Shown here piece after piece: positions 9,624-18,365 of a stretch of DNA of 31,539 nt. The notes below the pieces were generated by a model that saw nothing but the letters and a program-made list of their open reading frames with translations, was not told where the DNA came from and did no database searches. Every line of letters starts with the position of its first letter. The stretch's first letter is position 1. The stretch covers positions 1 through 31,539 of the forward strand of contig JAYTOI010000154.1 in assembly GCA_043747875.1 (NCBI GenBank). Direction: 5' to 3'. Position numbers and translations under genes: made by a program. The DNA comes from CADEED01 sp043747875 (GTDB lineage: Bacteria > Pseudomonadota > Gammaproteobacteria > Steroidobacterales > Steroidobacteraceae).

Positions 9624-10112
9624 ATGAAAGCGAATGTCCATCGGATGGGCAAGGTCGACCATGTCGCAATTGCCGTGCGCGACCTCGACGCGGCGGTCGA
9701 GATGTACCAGTCGGTGTTGGGATTCGCACTCCTGAAGCGGCGCGAAGTGCAGGGCAGATTCTCCGGCATGCGCTCGGCCGAGCTCGACGCCGGCAGCTTC
9801 ACGATCGTGCTGATTCAGGGTACCGACCCAGCCTCCCAGGTTTGCCGATTCGTCGACCGCTACGGTCCGGGCGTCCAGCACGTCGCCATCGTCGTCGATG
9901 ACATCGAGGCGACCGCGCGCCAACTCACCGCAGCCGGAGCACAATTCGCGACCGAGATCATCCGCGGCGATGGGTTGCTGCAGCTGTTCACCAAGCGCGA
10001 AGACAACACGGGAATGATGTTCGAGTTCATCGAGCGCACCGATGTGCAGGGTTTTCAAGCCCAGAACATTCAACAGCTGTTCGATCAGCTGGAGCGAACC
10101 TCCGCCTACTGA
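9624..10112 (+). CDS. VOC-superfamily protein, HPPD/hydroxymandelate-synthase-like
   Basis: The 162-aa protein has two beta-alpha-beta-beta-beta modules of the vicinal oxygen chelate fold: VDHVAIAVRDLDAAVEMYQSVLG (His13) and VQHVAIVVDDIEATARQLTAAG (His86). The C-terminal strand MMFEFIER (Glu134/Glu137) completes a 2-His-1-carboxylate site, with Gln65 as possible fourth ligand. The ending LLQLFTKRE, FEFIER, GFQAQNIQQLFDQLER strongly recalls the C-terminal end of 4-hydroxyphenylpyruvate dioxygenase and hydroxymandelate synthase. Those enzymes are about twice as long, so this may be a compact relative or an epimerase-type VOC protein. It sits immediately before the NRPS genes and may make or modify an aromatic precursor (inference). 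Confidence 0.78.
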   Translation: MKANVHRMGKVDHVAIAVRDLDAAVEMYQSVLGFALLKRREVQGRFSGMRSAELDAGSFTIVLIQGTDPASQVCRFVDRYGPGVQHVAIVVDDIEATARQLTAAGAQFATEIIRGDGLLQLFTKREDNTGMMFEFIERTDVQGFQAQNIQQLFDQLERTSAY

Positions 10113-10142
10113 CTCCCACCTCACTCAAGGAACGAGAACGAG

Positions 10143-10196
10143 ATGGAGACTACGAACGCTGGCCCCTGCGCGGCTGCAGGTATTGCTTCATGGTAG
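10143..10196 (+). CDS. 17-codon leader ORF overlapping the NRPS1 start
   Basis: An ATG at 10143 opens METTNAGPCAAAGIASW and stops at TAG 10194-10196, seven bases past the start of the NRPS1 ATG at 10190 and in a different frame. An AAGGA lies about 13 bases upstream, and its initiation region looks better than that of NRPS1. It could be a translational-coupling leader. It could also be the true N-terminus of NRPS1 separated by a frameshift or sequencing error. Coding status is unproven. Confidence 0.3.
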   Translation: METTNAGPCAAAGIASW

Positions 10197-13100
10197 TTGG
10201 CGGAACAGGCCTGCCTCCCGATTCCGGTGCGATATCGTGCATTCACGAGCTCGTCCAGCACTGGGCACGACTGCATCCGCAGGCAGTCGCCGTGAGCGAC
10301 GCCCATCGCAGCTGCACGTACGAAGAGCTGGAGTGTGCGGCCAACCGGCTCGCGCATCGGCTGGTTCGGGCGGGTGTGGAGCCGGATACGCTGGTCGGGC
10401 TCAGCGTGCCGCGGGGCGTCGAGCTCATCGTCGGGGCGCTCGGGATACTCAAGGCGGGTGGCGCGTATGTGCCGCTCGATCCTGCCTATCCGGTCCGGCG
10501 TCTCGAGGAGATGATTGAAGACGCGGCGCTGCGCATCGTCGTATGCACACGGGCAACGGTACGAGTCGCGGGTGCCGTGCGGCCGATGCTGCTCGATGAC
10601 AGCGACGACACCGCGAGCTCGATCGACGATTCGTCGGCACCCCCCGATTGCAAGGCGCACGACCGGCATCTCGCCTACGCAATATTCACCTCCGGCTCGA
10701 CCGGTCGTGCGAAGGCCTCGCTGCTCGAGCATCGCGGGCTCGTCAATCTCGCCAACGAACAGGCGCGACTGTTCGGGGTCTCGGTGCACAGCCGCGTGCT
10801 GCAATTCGCATCGTTCTCTTTCGATGCGGCGACCTTCGAATGGATCATGGCGTTGGCACGGGGCGCGCAACTGAGCATGCCCGATGAACAGACCGTCAAG
10901 TCGCCCTCTGCGCTGACGCGCTTCGTCCAGCAGTCGCGCATCACCCACGCGACCTTGCCGCCCGCGGTACTTCCCTTGCTGGATAGAAATGCCTGGGCTT
11001 CCGTCACGACGATCATCGTCGCGGGCGAAGCCTGCAGTCGCGAGCTTGCGGAGCAGTGGTGTGTGGGGCGCGCGTTTTACAACGCGTACGGACCCTCCGA
11101 GATGACGGTGTGGTGCACCACGGGCGAATTCCGCCCGGCGCAGCCCGTCATTCACATCGGCAAGCCCATTGCGAACACGCAGTGCCTGATCCTCGATGAA
11201 GCGGGGGCCGTGGTCCGACCGGGGGAGGCCGGCGAGTTGTACGTCGCCGGTGTCGGCATCTCGCGCGGTTACCTGCGCCGGCCGGAGCTCACCGGGCAAC
11301 GTTTCCTGCCGAACCCGTTTTCGCCGGCGCTGTCGCCGCGGATGTTTCGCACGGGAGATCGCGCGCGGGAAATGCCCGATGGCAATCTCGAGTTCCTCGG
11401 CCGCGTCGACCGCCAGGTCAAAATACGGGGCTTTCGCGTCGAGCCTGAGGAAATCGAGGCCTGCCTCGCGCGACATCCGGCGGTCGTAGCAGCGGTCGTC
11501 GAGTCGATGTCCTGGCAGGGAACCATGCGACTGGTCGCCTACGTCTCGGTCGATCAATCGGCTGTGGTCGGCGATACCGGGGCGACGCGCGCCTCCGTAT
11601 CGCGCTTTCGAGCCGCTTTCGATCGCGTGTATCGCACGGCGCCGCAGCTGGCGCGCGCTGGCGCGGACTCGCGGGAACGCGCCTTCTCCGATTTCACGGG
11701 CTGGATCAGCAGTTATTCACAAGCTCAGATTCCTGAGCGGTCGATGCGCGATTGGCGCGACGCCACCGCGGCGCGCATTCGCGCGCTCGGCCCCGGGCGC
11801 GTTCTCGAGGTGGGGTGCGGAGCGGGTCTGTTGCTCGCGCCGCTGGCAGGTCACTGCAGCCACTACACGGCAACCGATATTTCGGCGGAGGTCGTCGCGC
11901 GACTCGGATGCAACGTGCACTTGTTAGGTGAAGATGCATCCAAGGTCGAGCTCCACACGGCTGTGGCACACGATCTGGATGCATTCCGCGGGCGCCGCTT
12001 CGATACGATCGTCGTCAATTCCGTCATCCAGTATTTTCCGAACGAAGAGTATCTGCGGTCCACACTCGAACGCCTCGTGGGTCTGCTCGACGGCGGCGGC
12101 AGTCTGTTCATTGGAGACGTCCGGCACCTCGCCTGGAACGAGGTCTTTCACGCGTCGGTGGAGCAGGCTCGAAATCCAGGTGCGATCGAGCCGGCGGACT
12201 TCATCGAGCGCGTGCGGCAGCGCCTGCGCAACGAACCGGAACTGGTGGTCGCGCCGGAGTATTTCCTGGACGTGATCGGCGCGCTCGCAGGCGTCGCATT
12301 CGTCGAAGTACTCCCGAAGCTCGGCCGCGAGCAGAACGAGATGAACCAGTTCCGTTTTGACGTGGTGGTACATGGACGCGCAGCCTCGGCATCGGTGCCG
12401 GTGCAATCCGAACCGCCGCGCGCGGTGCCCGCGCTGCGGCAGTGGGCGGCGCTCGCCCCGCTGGGAGATCGCGATACTGCGCTGCGAGAGATTCTGGCGG
12501 CACACGACGCCATCGTCATCCGCGACATCCCCAACGCGCGCATCGTTGCGGATTCACCTGGGGCCAGCATGGATCCGGTGGACTGGGTGGACGTCGCCGC
12601 GCGCCACGACTGCGAAGTGGAGTTTGCGCTGGGAACCGGCGCGGGACACGACCGCTTTCACGTGCTGCTGCGCAGAGGCGCGCGCAACGTGGCACTCACC
12701 AGGATGCTCTATGACGCGCATGCATCGCGCGGACGCGGCATCCCTGAGCGCAGTGCGCTGTGCACCGATCCGGCCCGCAGCCGCGCCGAACGGGGCGCCG
12801 AGGCGCTGCTGCGCGACCATCTGCGCGAACAGCTCCCTGCCTACATGCAGCCCGCGATCATCATGCTGTTGCCCCACTTGCCGGTGACGCCAAATGGAAA
12901 GGTCGACCGGCGCGCGTTGCCCACCCCATCTTTCGGCGCGGCAGACGATGACGAACCGTCGCTGACGGCCACCCAGAGGAGCCTGCGGCAGATCTGGCAA
13001 CGGGTGCTCGGCACCCAGCGGGTGTCGGTCTGGAACAACTTCAACGAGCTCGGCGGAGATTCGCTGAGCGCCGCCACGATGGCAGCCGAGGTTACGGCGC

Positions 13101-13258
13101 ATTTCGACATCGAACTCGAATGGAACGAATTGCACGCGCCAACGCTCGCCCGTCTCGCCGATCGAATCGAATTGCACGTCGCGCGACGCGCGCTGCTCGA
13201 GGATGCGCGCCGCGATGATCCGCATCCGCACGCCACGCGCGAGGTTTTCAGATTGTGA
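10190..13258 (+). CDS. NRPS module 1: adenylation, N-methyltransferase, carrier (A-MT-T)
   Basis: This 1022-aa protein has no condensation domain and so looks like the initiating module. The A domain runs from about 15 to 455, with TSGSTGRAKAS at 168-178, YNAYGPSE at 297-304 and RTGD at 387-390. An N-methyltransferase is inserted after core A8 (about 465-730: GWISSYSQAQIP; SAM motif VLEVGCGAGLLL at 538-549). The A domain then resumes with LPAYMQP and NGKVDRRALP (Lys904). The carrier domain has GGDS (Ser958). Specificity residues aligned by hand to PheA read D-A-F-T-I-A-A-V-W-K, closest to Phe-type codes. The usual PKG of core A3 is AKA-S here, though the Lys is kept. The ATG at 10190 has only a weak AGG upstream. 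The stop overlaps NRPS2 as GTGA. Confidence 0.93.
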   Translation: MVVGGTGLPPDSGAISCIHELVQHWARLHPQAVAVSDAHRSCTYEELECAANRLAHRLVRAGVEPDTLVGLSVPRGVELIVGALGILKAGGAYVPLDPAYPVRRLEEMIEDAALRIVVCTRATVRVAGAVRPMLLDDSDDTASSIDDSSAPPDCKAHDRHLAYAIFTSGSTGRAKASLLEHRGLVNLANEQARLFGVSVHSRVLQFASFSFDAATFEWIMALARGAQLSMPDEQTVKSPSALTRFVQQSRITHATLPPAVLPLLDRNAWASVTTIIVAGEACSRELAEQWCVGRAFYNAYGPSEMTVWCTTGEFRPAQPVIHIGKPIANTQCLILDEAGAVVRPGEAGELYVAGVGISRGYLRRPELTGQRFLPNPFSPALSPRMFRTGDRAREMPDGNLEFLGRVDRQVKIRGFRVEPEEIEACLARHPAVVAAVVESMSWQGTMRLVAYVSVDQSAVVGDTGATRASVSRFRAAFDRVYRTAPQLARAGADSRERAFSDFTGWISSYSQAQIPERSMRDWRDATAARIRALGPGRVLEVGCGAGLLLAPLAGHCSHYTATDISAEVVARLGCNVHLLGEDASKVELHTAVAHDLDAFRGRRFDTIVVNSVIQYFPNEEYLRSTLERLVGLLDGGGSLFIGDVRHLAWNEVFHASVEQARNPGAIEPADFIERVRQRLRNEPELVVAPEYFLDVIGALAGVAFVEVLPKLGREQNEMNQFRFDVVVHGRAASASVPVQSEPPRAVPALRQWAALAPLGDRDTALREILAAHDAIVIRDIPNARIVADSPGASMDPVDWVDVAARHDCEVEFALGTGAGHDRFHVLLRRGARNVALTRMLYDAHASRGRGIPERSALCTDPARSRAERGAEALLRDHLREQLPAYMQPAIIMLLPHLPVTPNGKVDRRALPTPSFGAADDDEPSLTATQRSLRQIWQRVLGTQRVSVWNNFNELGGDSLSAATMAAEVTAHFDIELEWNELHAPTLARLADRIELHVARRALLEDARRDDPHPHATREVFRL

Positions 13259-16200
13259 ACGCCACATCCGTGTTGACCATCCTCTTCAACAAGGGGGTGC
13301 ACATCTCGACTCAGGACGACGAGTTGGTCGTCGATGCGCCGAAGGGGGCGTTGCAGGCGGAAGAGGTCATGCTGATCCGCGAGCATCGCGACGAAATCGT
13401 CGATTTACTGCGGCAGATCCAGTTGCAGCGCGAGCCGGCCGTGCCGGTGGTGCGCGCGGAACATCGCGGCCTCGCGCCGCTCTCCGCCATTCAGCAGAAC
13501 GTCTTGCTGATGGAAAGTCTCGCGCCTTCGATTCCATATGGAAATATCCCGCTGGCGTTCGTGATCGAGGGCCCACTCGATGCGGCGGCGCTCGGCCAGG
13601 CGCTCGATGGCCTGCTCGCAACGCACGAAATCCTGCGAACCACCTATGTGGCGCAGGGCGAGGGCACGGTGCAATCGATCGCGGCACCCGCCTCTGCGTC
13701 CATCATGCGCGTCGATCTCGAGCACGGCCCGACTCAGGCGGCGGCGCTCGATGCCGCGTTGCGCGAGCACGAGATGCGGCGCTTCGATCTCGCCCGCGAC
13801 TGGCCCGTTCGCGTGATGCTCGTGAGGCTCGGGCCCGCGCGCCATGCGCTGAGCGTGGTATTCCATCAGGTGGCCATGGATGGGCACAGCTGCCAGTTGT
13901 TCATCCGCTACCTGTCCCAATCGTACGAGCATCTGGTCGGCGGTGGACGCGCACGGCCTGCGCCCTTCGAAGGCCACCAGTACATCGACTTCACGGACTG
14001 GCAGCGCCGTGACCATTCGACGGCAAACTACTCGCAAGCGGTCGCTTTCTGGAAGGAGTCGCTGACCGGCGCGCCCTCGCTGCACGGCCTGCCGGGAGAT
14101 TTCCTGCGCCCGGCCGTACAGACATTCGCGGGCAGGACGCTCGAGACGGAGCTCGTCATCGAGAACTTCGCGCGCATCGACCGTTTCGCGCGCGAGCGCG
14201 AGACCAGCGTGTTCGTGGTGCTGCAGGCGGTCTTTGCGTTGCTGGTGGCTCGCTACAGCGGTGAGCGTGACATCGTGATCGGCACCGCAGTCGCGAATCG
14301 CACGCGGCGCGAATTTTTCGGCACCCTCGGCAATCTCGTGAACACGCTGGCGTTTCGCTTCGACGTCGAGGCGCCGCGCACGTTTCTCGAGCTGCTCGAT
14401 CACGCGCGGCAGGTCATCGATCGGGCGATGCAACATCAGCAGGTGCCCTTCAACGTCATCGTCGACCAGGTGCGCCCGGCGCGCAGCTTCTCGCACAACC
14501 CGCTGGTTCAGCTGATGCTCGTGATCCAGGAAGAGGAGCAGACGCGCATGCGTCTGGCGGGGACCACCGTCACGCCGATCTTCCGCGATCCGAATGTCTC
14601 CAAGTTCGATCTCACATTGCACGTGTACAAACAATCCGGGGGCGCCGCGCTGCGCTGGGAATACAACACCGCCCTGTTCCGCGACAGCACGGTGGCGGCG
14701 TTCGCCCGCCACTTCCAGGAGCTGTTGCTGGACTGTGTCGCGACGCCGGAACGGGATCTCGACCGGCTGCCTCTGCGGGTCGACCTCGAACAAATGGGTC
14801 CCGCTGCGGACCCGCGCGAGCTCCCGACGCCGCGGTGTGTCGACTGGCTGATTGCGCGCCAAGCGGCGCAAACGCCGGGAAACGTCGCGGTGCGCGACGA
14901 CCACGGCGATCTGACCTACGCGCAACTGGAGCGGCAATCGGACCTCCTGGCCGCGCATCTGCGCGCGCACCGGCCGGCGGGCGAAGCCGATTTCCGCGTG
15001 GCAGTCTACTGTGAGCGGTCCGTGCGGCTCGTGGTTGCGATGTATGCGACGCTCAAGGCCGGCGGCGTGTACGTGCCGCTCGATCCTGCGTATCCCGAAG
15101 CGCGGGTCCGTTTCATGCTCGAAGATTCCGGCGCGGCGCTGGTACTCGGCGAGCAGACTTTGCAGCCTCCTACGTCGCTGCCCGTGCTCGACATCGTGCA
15201 GCTGCTGGCGACCGGCATCGCGCCCCAGCCGCCCCTGGAACGCGATCCAGACGATTCCGCGTATGTCATCTATACATCGGGCTCGACGGGAAAGCCCAAG
15301 GGCGTGCTGGTCTCCCATCGCAGCCTGTTCTATTCGTTGCTCGCCAACCAGGAGCTGATGCGCTTCCAGGCATCGGACATCATGCCGTGCCTGGGTTCAC
15401 AGGCGTTTGGTGTTTCTCTGCTGGAGATGCTGGTGCCGCTCGTCAGCGGTGGCAGCGTGCGGATGCTGACGCGCGCCGTGATCCGCGATCTCGATCCGCT
15501 GATCGAAGCCACGCGGGACGCGACCGTGCTGCATGCCGTGCCGAGCCTGATGGCGAAATGGCTGGAGCGGGTGCAGGAGCGGGACAGCGAATGTTACGCG
15601 CAGCTGCGTCTGCTGCTGGTCGGCGGAGAACCGGTCCCCGACGAACTACTCCACGCGATTCGAGCCTGGCGGCCGCAGATCGAGCTCATCGAGTTGTACG
15701 GCATGACCGAGTCGGCCGTGGTCTGCAGCAGCTACAGACCTGCCGCCGGCTATTGCGCGCATTACTGCATCGGCCGCCCGCATCACACCACGCGTTTCTA
15801 CGTGTTCAATCGCCACATGCAATTGCAGCCACCCGGCGTGCCCGGCGAGCTGCACATCGGCGGATTCACACTGGCGTCCGAATATCTCAATCAGCCGCAA
15901 TGGACGCACGAAAAGTTCATCGCGAATCCGCTTGCCCCCAGCGAGCGTTTGTACAAGACCGGCGACCGCGTGCGGTTGCTGCCGGATGGTCAGTTCGAAT
16001 TCCTGGGGCGCGTGGATCACCAAGTCAGTCTGCGCGGCGTGCGCATCGAGCTCGGCGAGATCGAGGCGCTGCTCGCGGCGGATCCGGCAGTGAAAAAAGC
16101 GCTCGCGCATGTCGTCACCTTGCCGAGCGGCGAGCGCACCCTGGTGGCGTTCTACACGACGCATGCCGAGACGGTGGACGTCGACACGCTCAACGGCGCG

Positions 16201-16650
16201 CTGCGGGAGCGGATGGCCAGATTCCTGCCCGACTACATGCGGCCGACCGTCTTCCAGCGCCTGGCCGAAATGCCTTTGAACGCGAACGGCAAAATCGACC
16301 GCAAGCAACTGCCGCTGCCGCAGCTTGCGACCCGCGCCACGACTCCACAAACGGCGACCGAGCATCGACTCCTGGAACTGTGGCGGTCGCTGCTCGAGCT
16401 CGAGCCGCAGCAGATTGGGATCGATGACAATTTCTTCGAGATGGGCGGCAACTCGTTGTTGGGCACGCAGCTCGTCAATCAGGCGAAAAAGCGCTTCGAG
16501 GTCGAGTTGCCCGTGACGGCGCTGTTCGAGTCGCCGACCGTACGCGGCCTGGCGCTGCTCATCGACCAGGGCCGCCAGCGGCGCGACATCGCGCTGATGA
16601 GCTACGAGCCACGCGCGCAGGCGCTCGCGGCCAACGAGATGGCGATATGA
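13255..16650 (+). CDS. NRPS module 2: TubC docking, condensation, adenylation, carrier
   Basis: The 1131-aa protein begins with a TubC_N docking domain (about 1-55: LFNKGVHISTQDDELVVDAP), which receives an upstream NRPS subunit. The C domain (about 70-500) has FHQVAMDG at 203-210: the second His and Asp-Gly are present, the first His is Phe. The A domain (about 535-1010) has a standard TSGSTGKPKG near 674, but the conserved Asp that binds the substrate alpha-amino group is Gly719, and core A5 reads YGMTES instead of YGPTE. The hand-read code is G-V-L-H-L-G-L-V-V-K, which I do not recognise. The carrier domain has GGNS (Ser1067). A beta-amino, hydroxy, keto or aryl acid substrate is suggested. 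The GTG start overlaps NRPS1 and the stop overlaps the exporter gene. Confidence 0.94.
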   Translation: MNATSVLTILFNKGVHISTQDDELVVDAPKGALQAEEVMLIREHRDEIVDLLRQIQLQREPAVPVVRAEHRGLAPLSAIQQNVLLMESLAPSIPYGNIPLAFVIEGPLDAAALGQALDGLLATHEILRTTYVAQGEGTVQSIAAPASASIMRVDLEHGPTQAAALDAALREHEMRRFDLARDWPVRVMLVRLGPARHALSVVFHQVAMDGHSCQLFIRYLSQSYEHLVGGGRARPAPFEGHQYIDFTDWQRRDHSTANYSQAVAFWKESLTGAPSLHGLPGDFLRPAVQTFAGRTLETELVIENFARIDRFARERETSVFVVLQAVFALLVARYSGERDIVIGTAVANRTRREFFGTLGNLVNTLAFRFDVEAPRTFLELLDHARQVIDRAMQHQQVPFNVIVDQVRPARSFSHNPLVQLMLVIQEEEQTRMRLAGTTVTPIFRDPNVSKFDLTLHVYKQSGGAALRWEYNTALFRDSTVAAFARHFQELLLDCVATPERDLDRLPLRVDLEQMGPAADPRELPTPRCVDWLIARQAAQTPGNVAVRDDHGDLTYAQLERQSDLLAAHLRAHRPAGEADFRVAVYCERSVRLVVAMYATLKAGGVYVPLDPAYPEARVRFMLEDSGAALVLGEQTLQPPTSLPVLDIVQLLATGIAPQPPLERDPDDSAYVIYTSGSTGKPKGVLVSHRSLFYSLLANQELMRFQASDIMPCLGSQAFGVSLLEMLVPLVSGGSVRMLTRAVIRDLDPLIEATRDATVLHAVPSLMAKWLERVQERDSECYAQLRLLLVGGEPVPDELLHAIRAWRPQIELIELYGMTESAVVCSSYRPAAGYCAHYCIGRPHHTTRFYVFNRHMQLQPPGVPGELHIGGFTLASEYLNQPQWTHEKFIANPLAPSERLYKTGDRVRLLPDGQFEFLGRVDHQVSLRGVRIELGEIEALLAADPAVKKALAHVVTLPSGERTLVAFYTTHAETVDVDTLNGALRERMARFLPDYMRPTVFQRLAEMPLNANGKIDRKQLPLPQLATRATTPQTATEHRLLELWRSLLELEPQQIGIDDNFFEMGGNSLLGTQLVNQAKKRFEVELPVTALFESPTVRGLALLIDQGRQRRDIALMSYEPRAQALAANEMAI

Positions 16651-18365
16651 GAGAACGGAAACTCACTCTCACGCGATTGATCCTGCAGAGCTCACCGGCG
16701 CTGCTGTGGACGTCGATAGGCCTGAGCCTCATCGCCGGAATCTGCTACAGCCTGCTGATCCCGCTGTTGATGTATGGCATCGGGCCAAATGGCGTCTTGA
16801 ATCCGTCGGCGCAGGGTCAAGGCTGGCTGGCGGAACAGTTCGGCCTGCTGTTCTTCGCGCTGTGCCTCACGACATTCGGCAGCAAGGCGGCATCGCTGAT
16901 TCTCGTCACCTATCTGGTCAAGGATCTCGCCGCCGACATGCGCATCCGCTTGTGCCGTAAGATCAATCGCGCCAGCGTGGAGGAGCTCGACACGTTGGGC
17001 ATGCCGCGCCTCACCAACATCCTCATCGAGGACATCGGACGGGTGAGCTTCGCGGCAGTGTGTCTGCCCATGGTGGCCGTCCAGGTGACGACCGTGGCCG
17101 GCATGCTGGTCTACCTGGCGTACCTGGACTGGCGGGTGTTCCTCTGCGCGGTGGTCGTCATCCTCGGTGGGCTGCTGCTGAATCGCATCCCGCTGCGTAT
17201 TTCCCTGGGCTACATGGAGCAATCGCGCCGCATTCGCGACCGCGTGCAGGAAGGCGTCAAGGGCATCGTGTACGGCGCGTACGAGCTGAAGCTGGCACGC
17301 GCGAAGTCCGAGCAGTTTCTCGACGAGGAAATTGCCGCGCCGGAACGCGGCGCGGCGCGGGTCGACAAGATTGCCGACACCTATCTGCACATCGCCGGCA
17401 GCTTCGTCGAGCTGATCTCCTTCTTCGTCATCGGCCTGGTCGCGCTGGTCCTGCCGCGATATCTCAGCCTCGACGCCACAGAGGTGTACGCGATCGTGAT
17501 GGCGCTGCTGTACGTGATGCTGCCTATCATGATGGCGTACATGCTGCTGCCCAACATCCAGCGCGGATCGGTGGCCCTGGCACAGATCCAGCAGATCGAA
17601 GCGCTGGCCGAGGAGCCGGTGGCGGGCGAGCCGATCGGCGCGTGGCACTCGTTCGAGGTGCGCGACCTGCAGTACCGCTATCACGATCCATCGGGCCCCG
17701 ACACTGGATTTCGATTGCGGCCGATCACGCTGCGTTTCCGCAGAGGCGAAGTGGTCTTCGTGGTCGGCGGCAACGGCTCCGGCAAGTCGACCTTGAGCAA
17801 GCTCATTTCGCTGCACTATGCGGCCGAGGCCGGCGAGGTCCGCTTCGACGACACATGCGTCGGGCCGCACAACATCGGCGCGGCGCGCGAGCAGATCGCC
17901 GTCATCTATTCCAACTACTACCTCTTCGAACGCATTTACGGCCCGTTGGATGCGGCGCGCGAGGCGGCCATGCAGCAGTATCTGTGCATGTTCGGCCTGC
18001 AGGACAAAGTGCGTTTCGAGGCCGGCAGGTTCTCCACCACCAAGCTCTCAGACGGGCAGCGGCGCCGGCTGGCGCTCGTCGTGGCGCTGCTCGACGACCG
18101 CAGCATCTATCTACTCGACGAGTGGGCCGCGGACCAGGATCCGGAGTTCCGCGAGATTTTCTATACGCAGGTGCTGCGGCAGATGCGCGCCGCGGGCAAG
18201 CTGGTCATCGTCATCACCCACGACGATCGGTACTTCCAGCACGCCGACCGGGTAGTCGTGATGGAGTACGGCGGCGTCCGTCAGGAAACCGGGCACCTGC
18301 CGGGCGCGACGGCGCCGCGCACGACCGGCAGGACGGATCCGGCGGCGTTGGCAGTGCTGTCGTGA
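16647..18365 (+). CDS. Cyclic-peptide/siderophore-type ABC exporter (SyrD/PvdE family)
   Basis: A fused membrane-ATPase half-transporter of 572 aa, expected to act as an inner-membrane dimer exporting the NRPS product. About six membrane segments occupy residues 10-320. The ATPase domain has Walker A GGNGSGKST (374-382), a variant signature LSDGQRRRLALV, Walker B IYLLDEWAADQDPEF and an H-loop VITHDDRYF. The LLDEWAADQDP form is typical of the SyrD/PvdE group of peptide exporters. Its ATG overlaps the NRPS2 stop (ATGA) and its own stop overlaps the NRPS3 GTG. Placement between two NRPS genes ties it to this product. Confidence 0.93.
   Translation: MRERKLTLTRLILQSSPALLWTSIGLSLIAGICYSLLIPLLMYGIGPNGVLNPSAQGQGWLAEQFGLLFFALCLTTFGSKAASLILVTYLVKDLAADMRIRLCRKINRASVEELDTLGMPRLTNILIEDIGRVSFAAVCLPMVAVQVTTVAGMLVYLAYLDWRVFLCAVVVILGGLLLNRIPLRISLGYMEQSRRIRDRVQEGVKGIVYGAYELKLARAKSEQFLDEEIAAPERGAARVDKIADTYLHIAGSFVELISFFVIGLVALVLPRYLSLDATEVYAIVMALLYVMLPIMMAYMLLPNIQRGSVALAQIQQIEALAEEPVAGEPIGAWHSFEVRDLQYRYHDPSGPDTGFRLRPITLRFRRGEVVFVVGGNGSGKSTLSKLISLHYAAEAGEVRFDDTCVGPHNIGAAREQIAVIYSNYYLFERIYGPLDAAREAAMQQYLCMFGLQDKVRFEAGRFSTTKLSDGQRRRLALVVALLDDRSIYLLDEWAADQDPEFREIFYTQVLRQMRAAGKLVIVITHDDRYFQHADRVVVMEYGGVRQETGHLPGATAPRTTGRTDPAALAVLS

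Noticed and set aside
9464..9901. 145-residue plus-strand frame overlapping the VOC gene
   Set aside because: Most of it is a frame-shifted shadow of the VOC gene and no domain is visible.
13405..15318. 637-residue minus-strand open frame opposite NRPS2
   Set aside because: No recognisable motif and it lies fully antisense to a well-supported NRPS.
17060..18361. Upstream 434-codon extension of the NRPS3 frame
   Set aside because: It overlaps the ABC exporter in another frame and is low-complexity Arg/Gly/Ala sequence; the TubC docking domain begins at the GTG at 18362.
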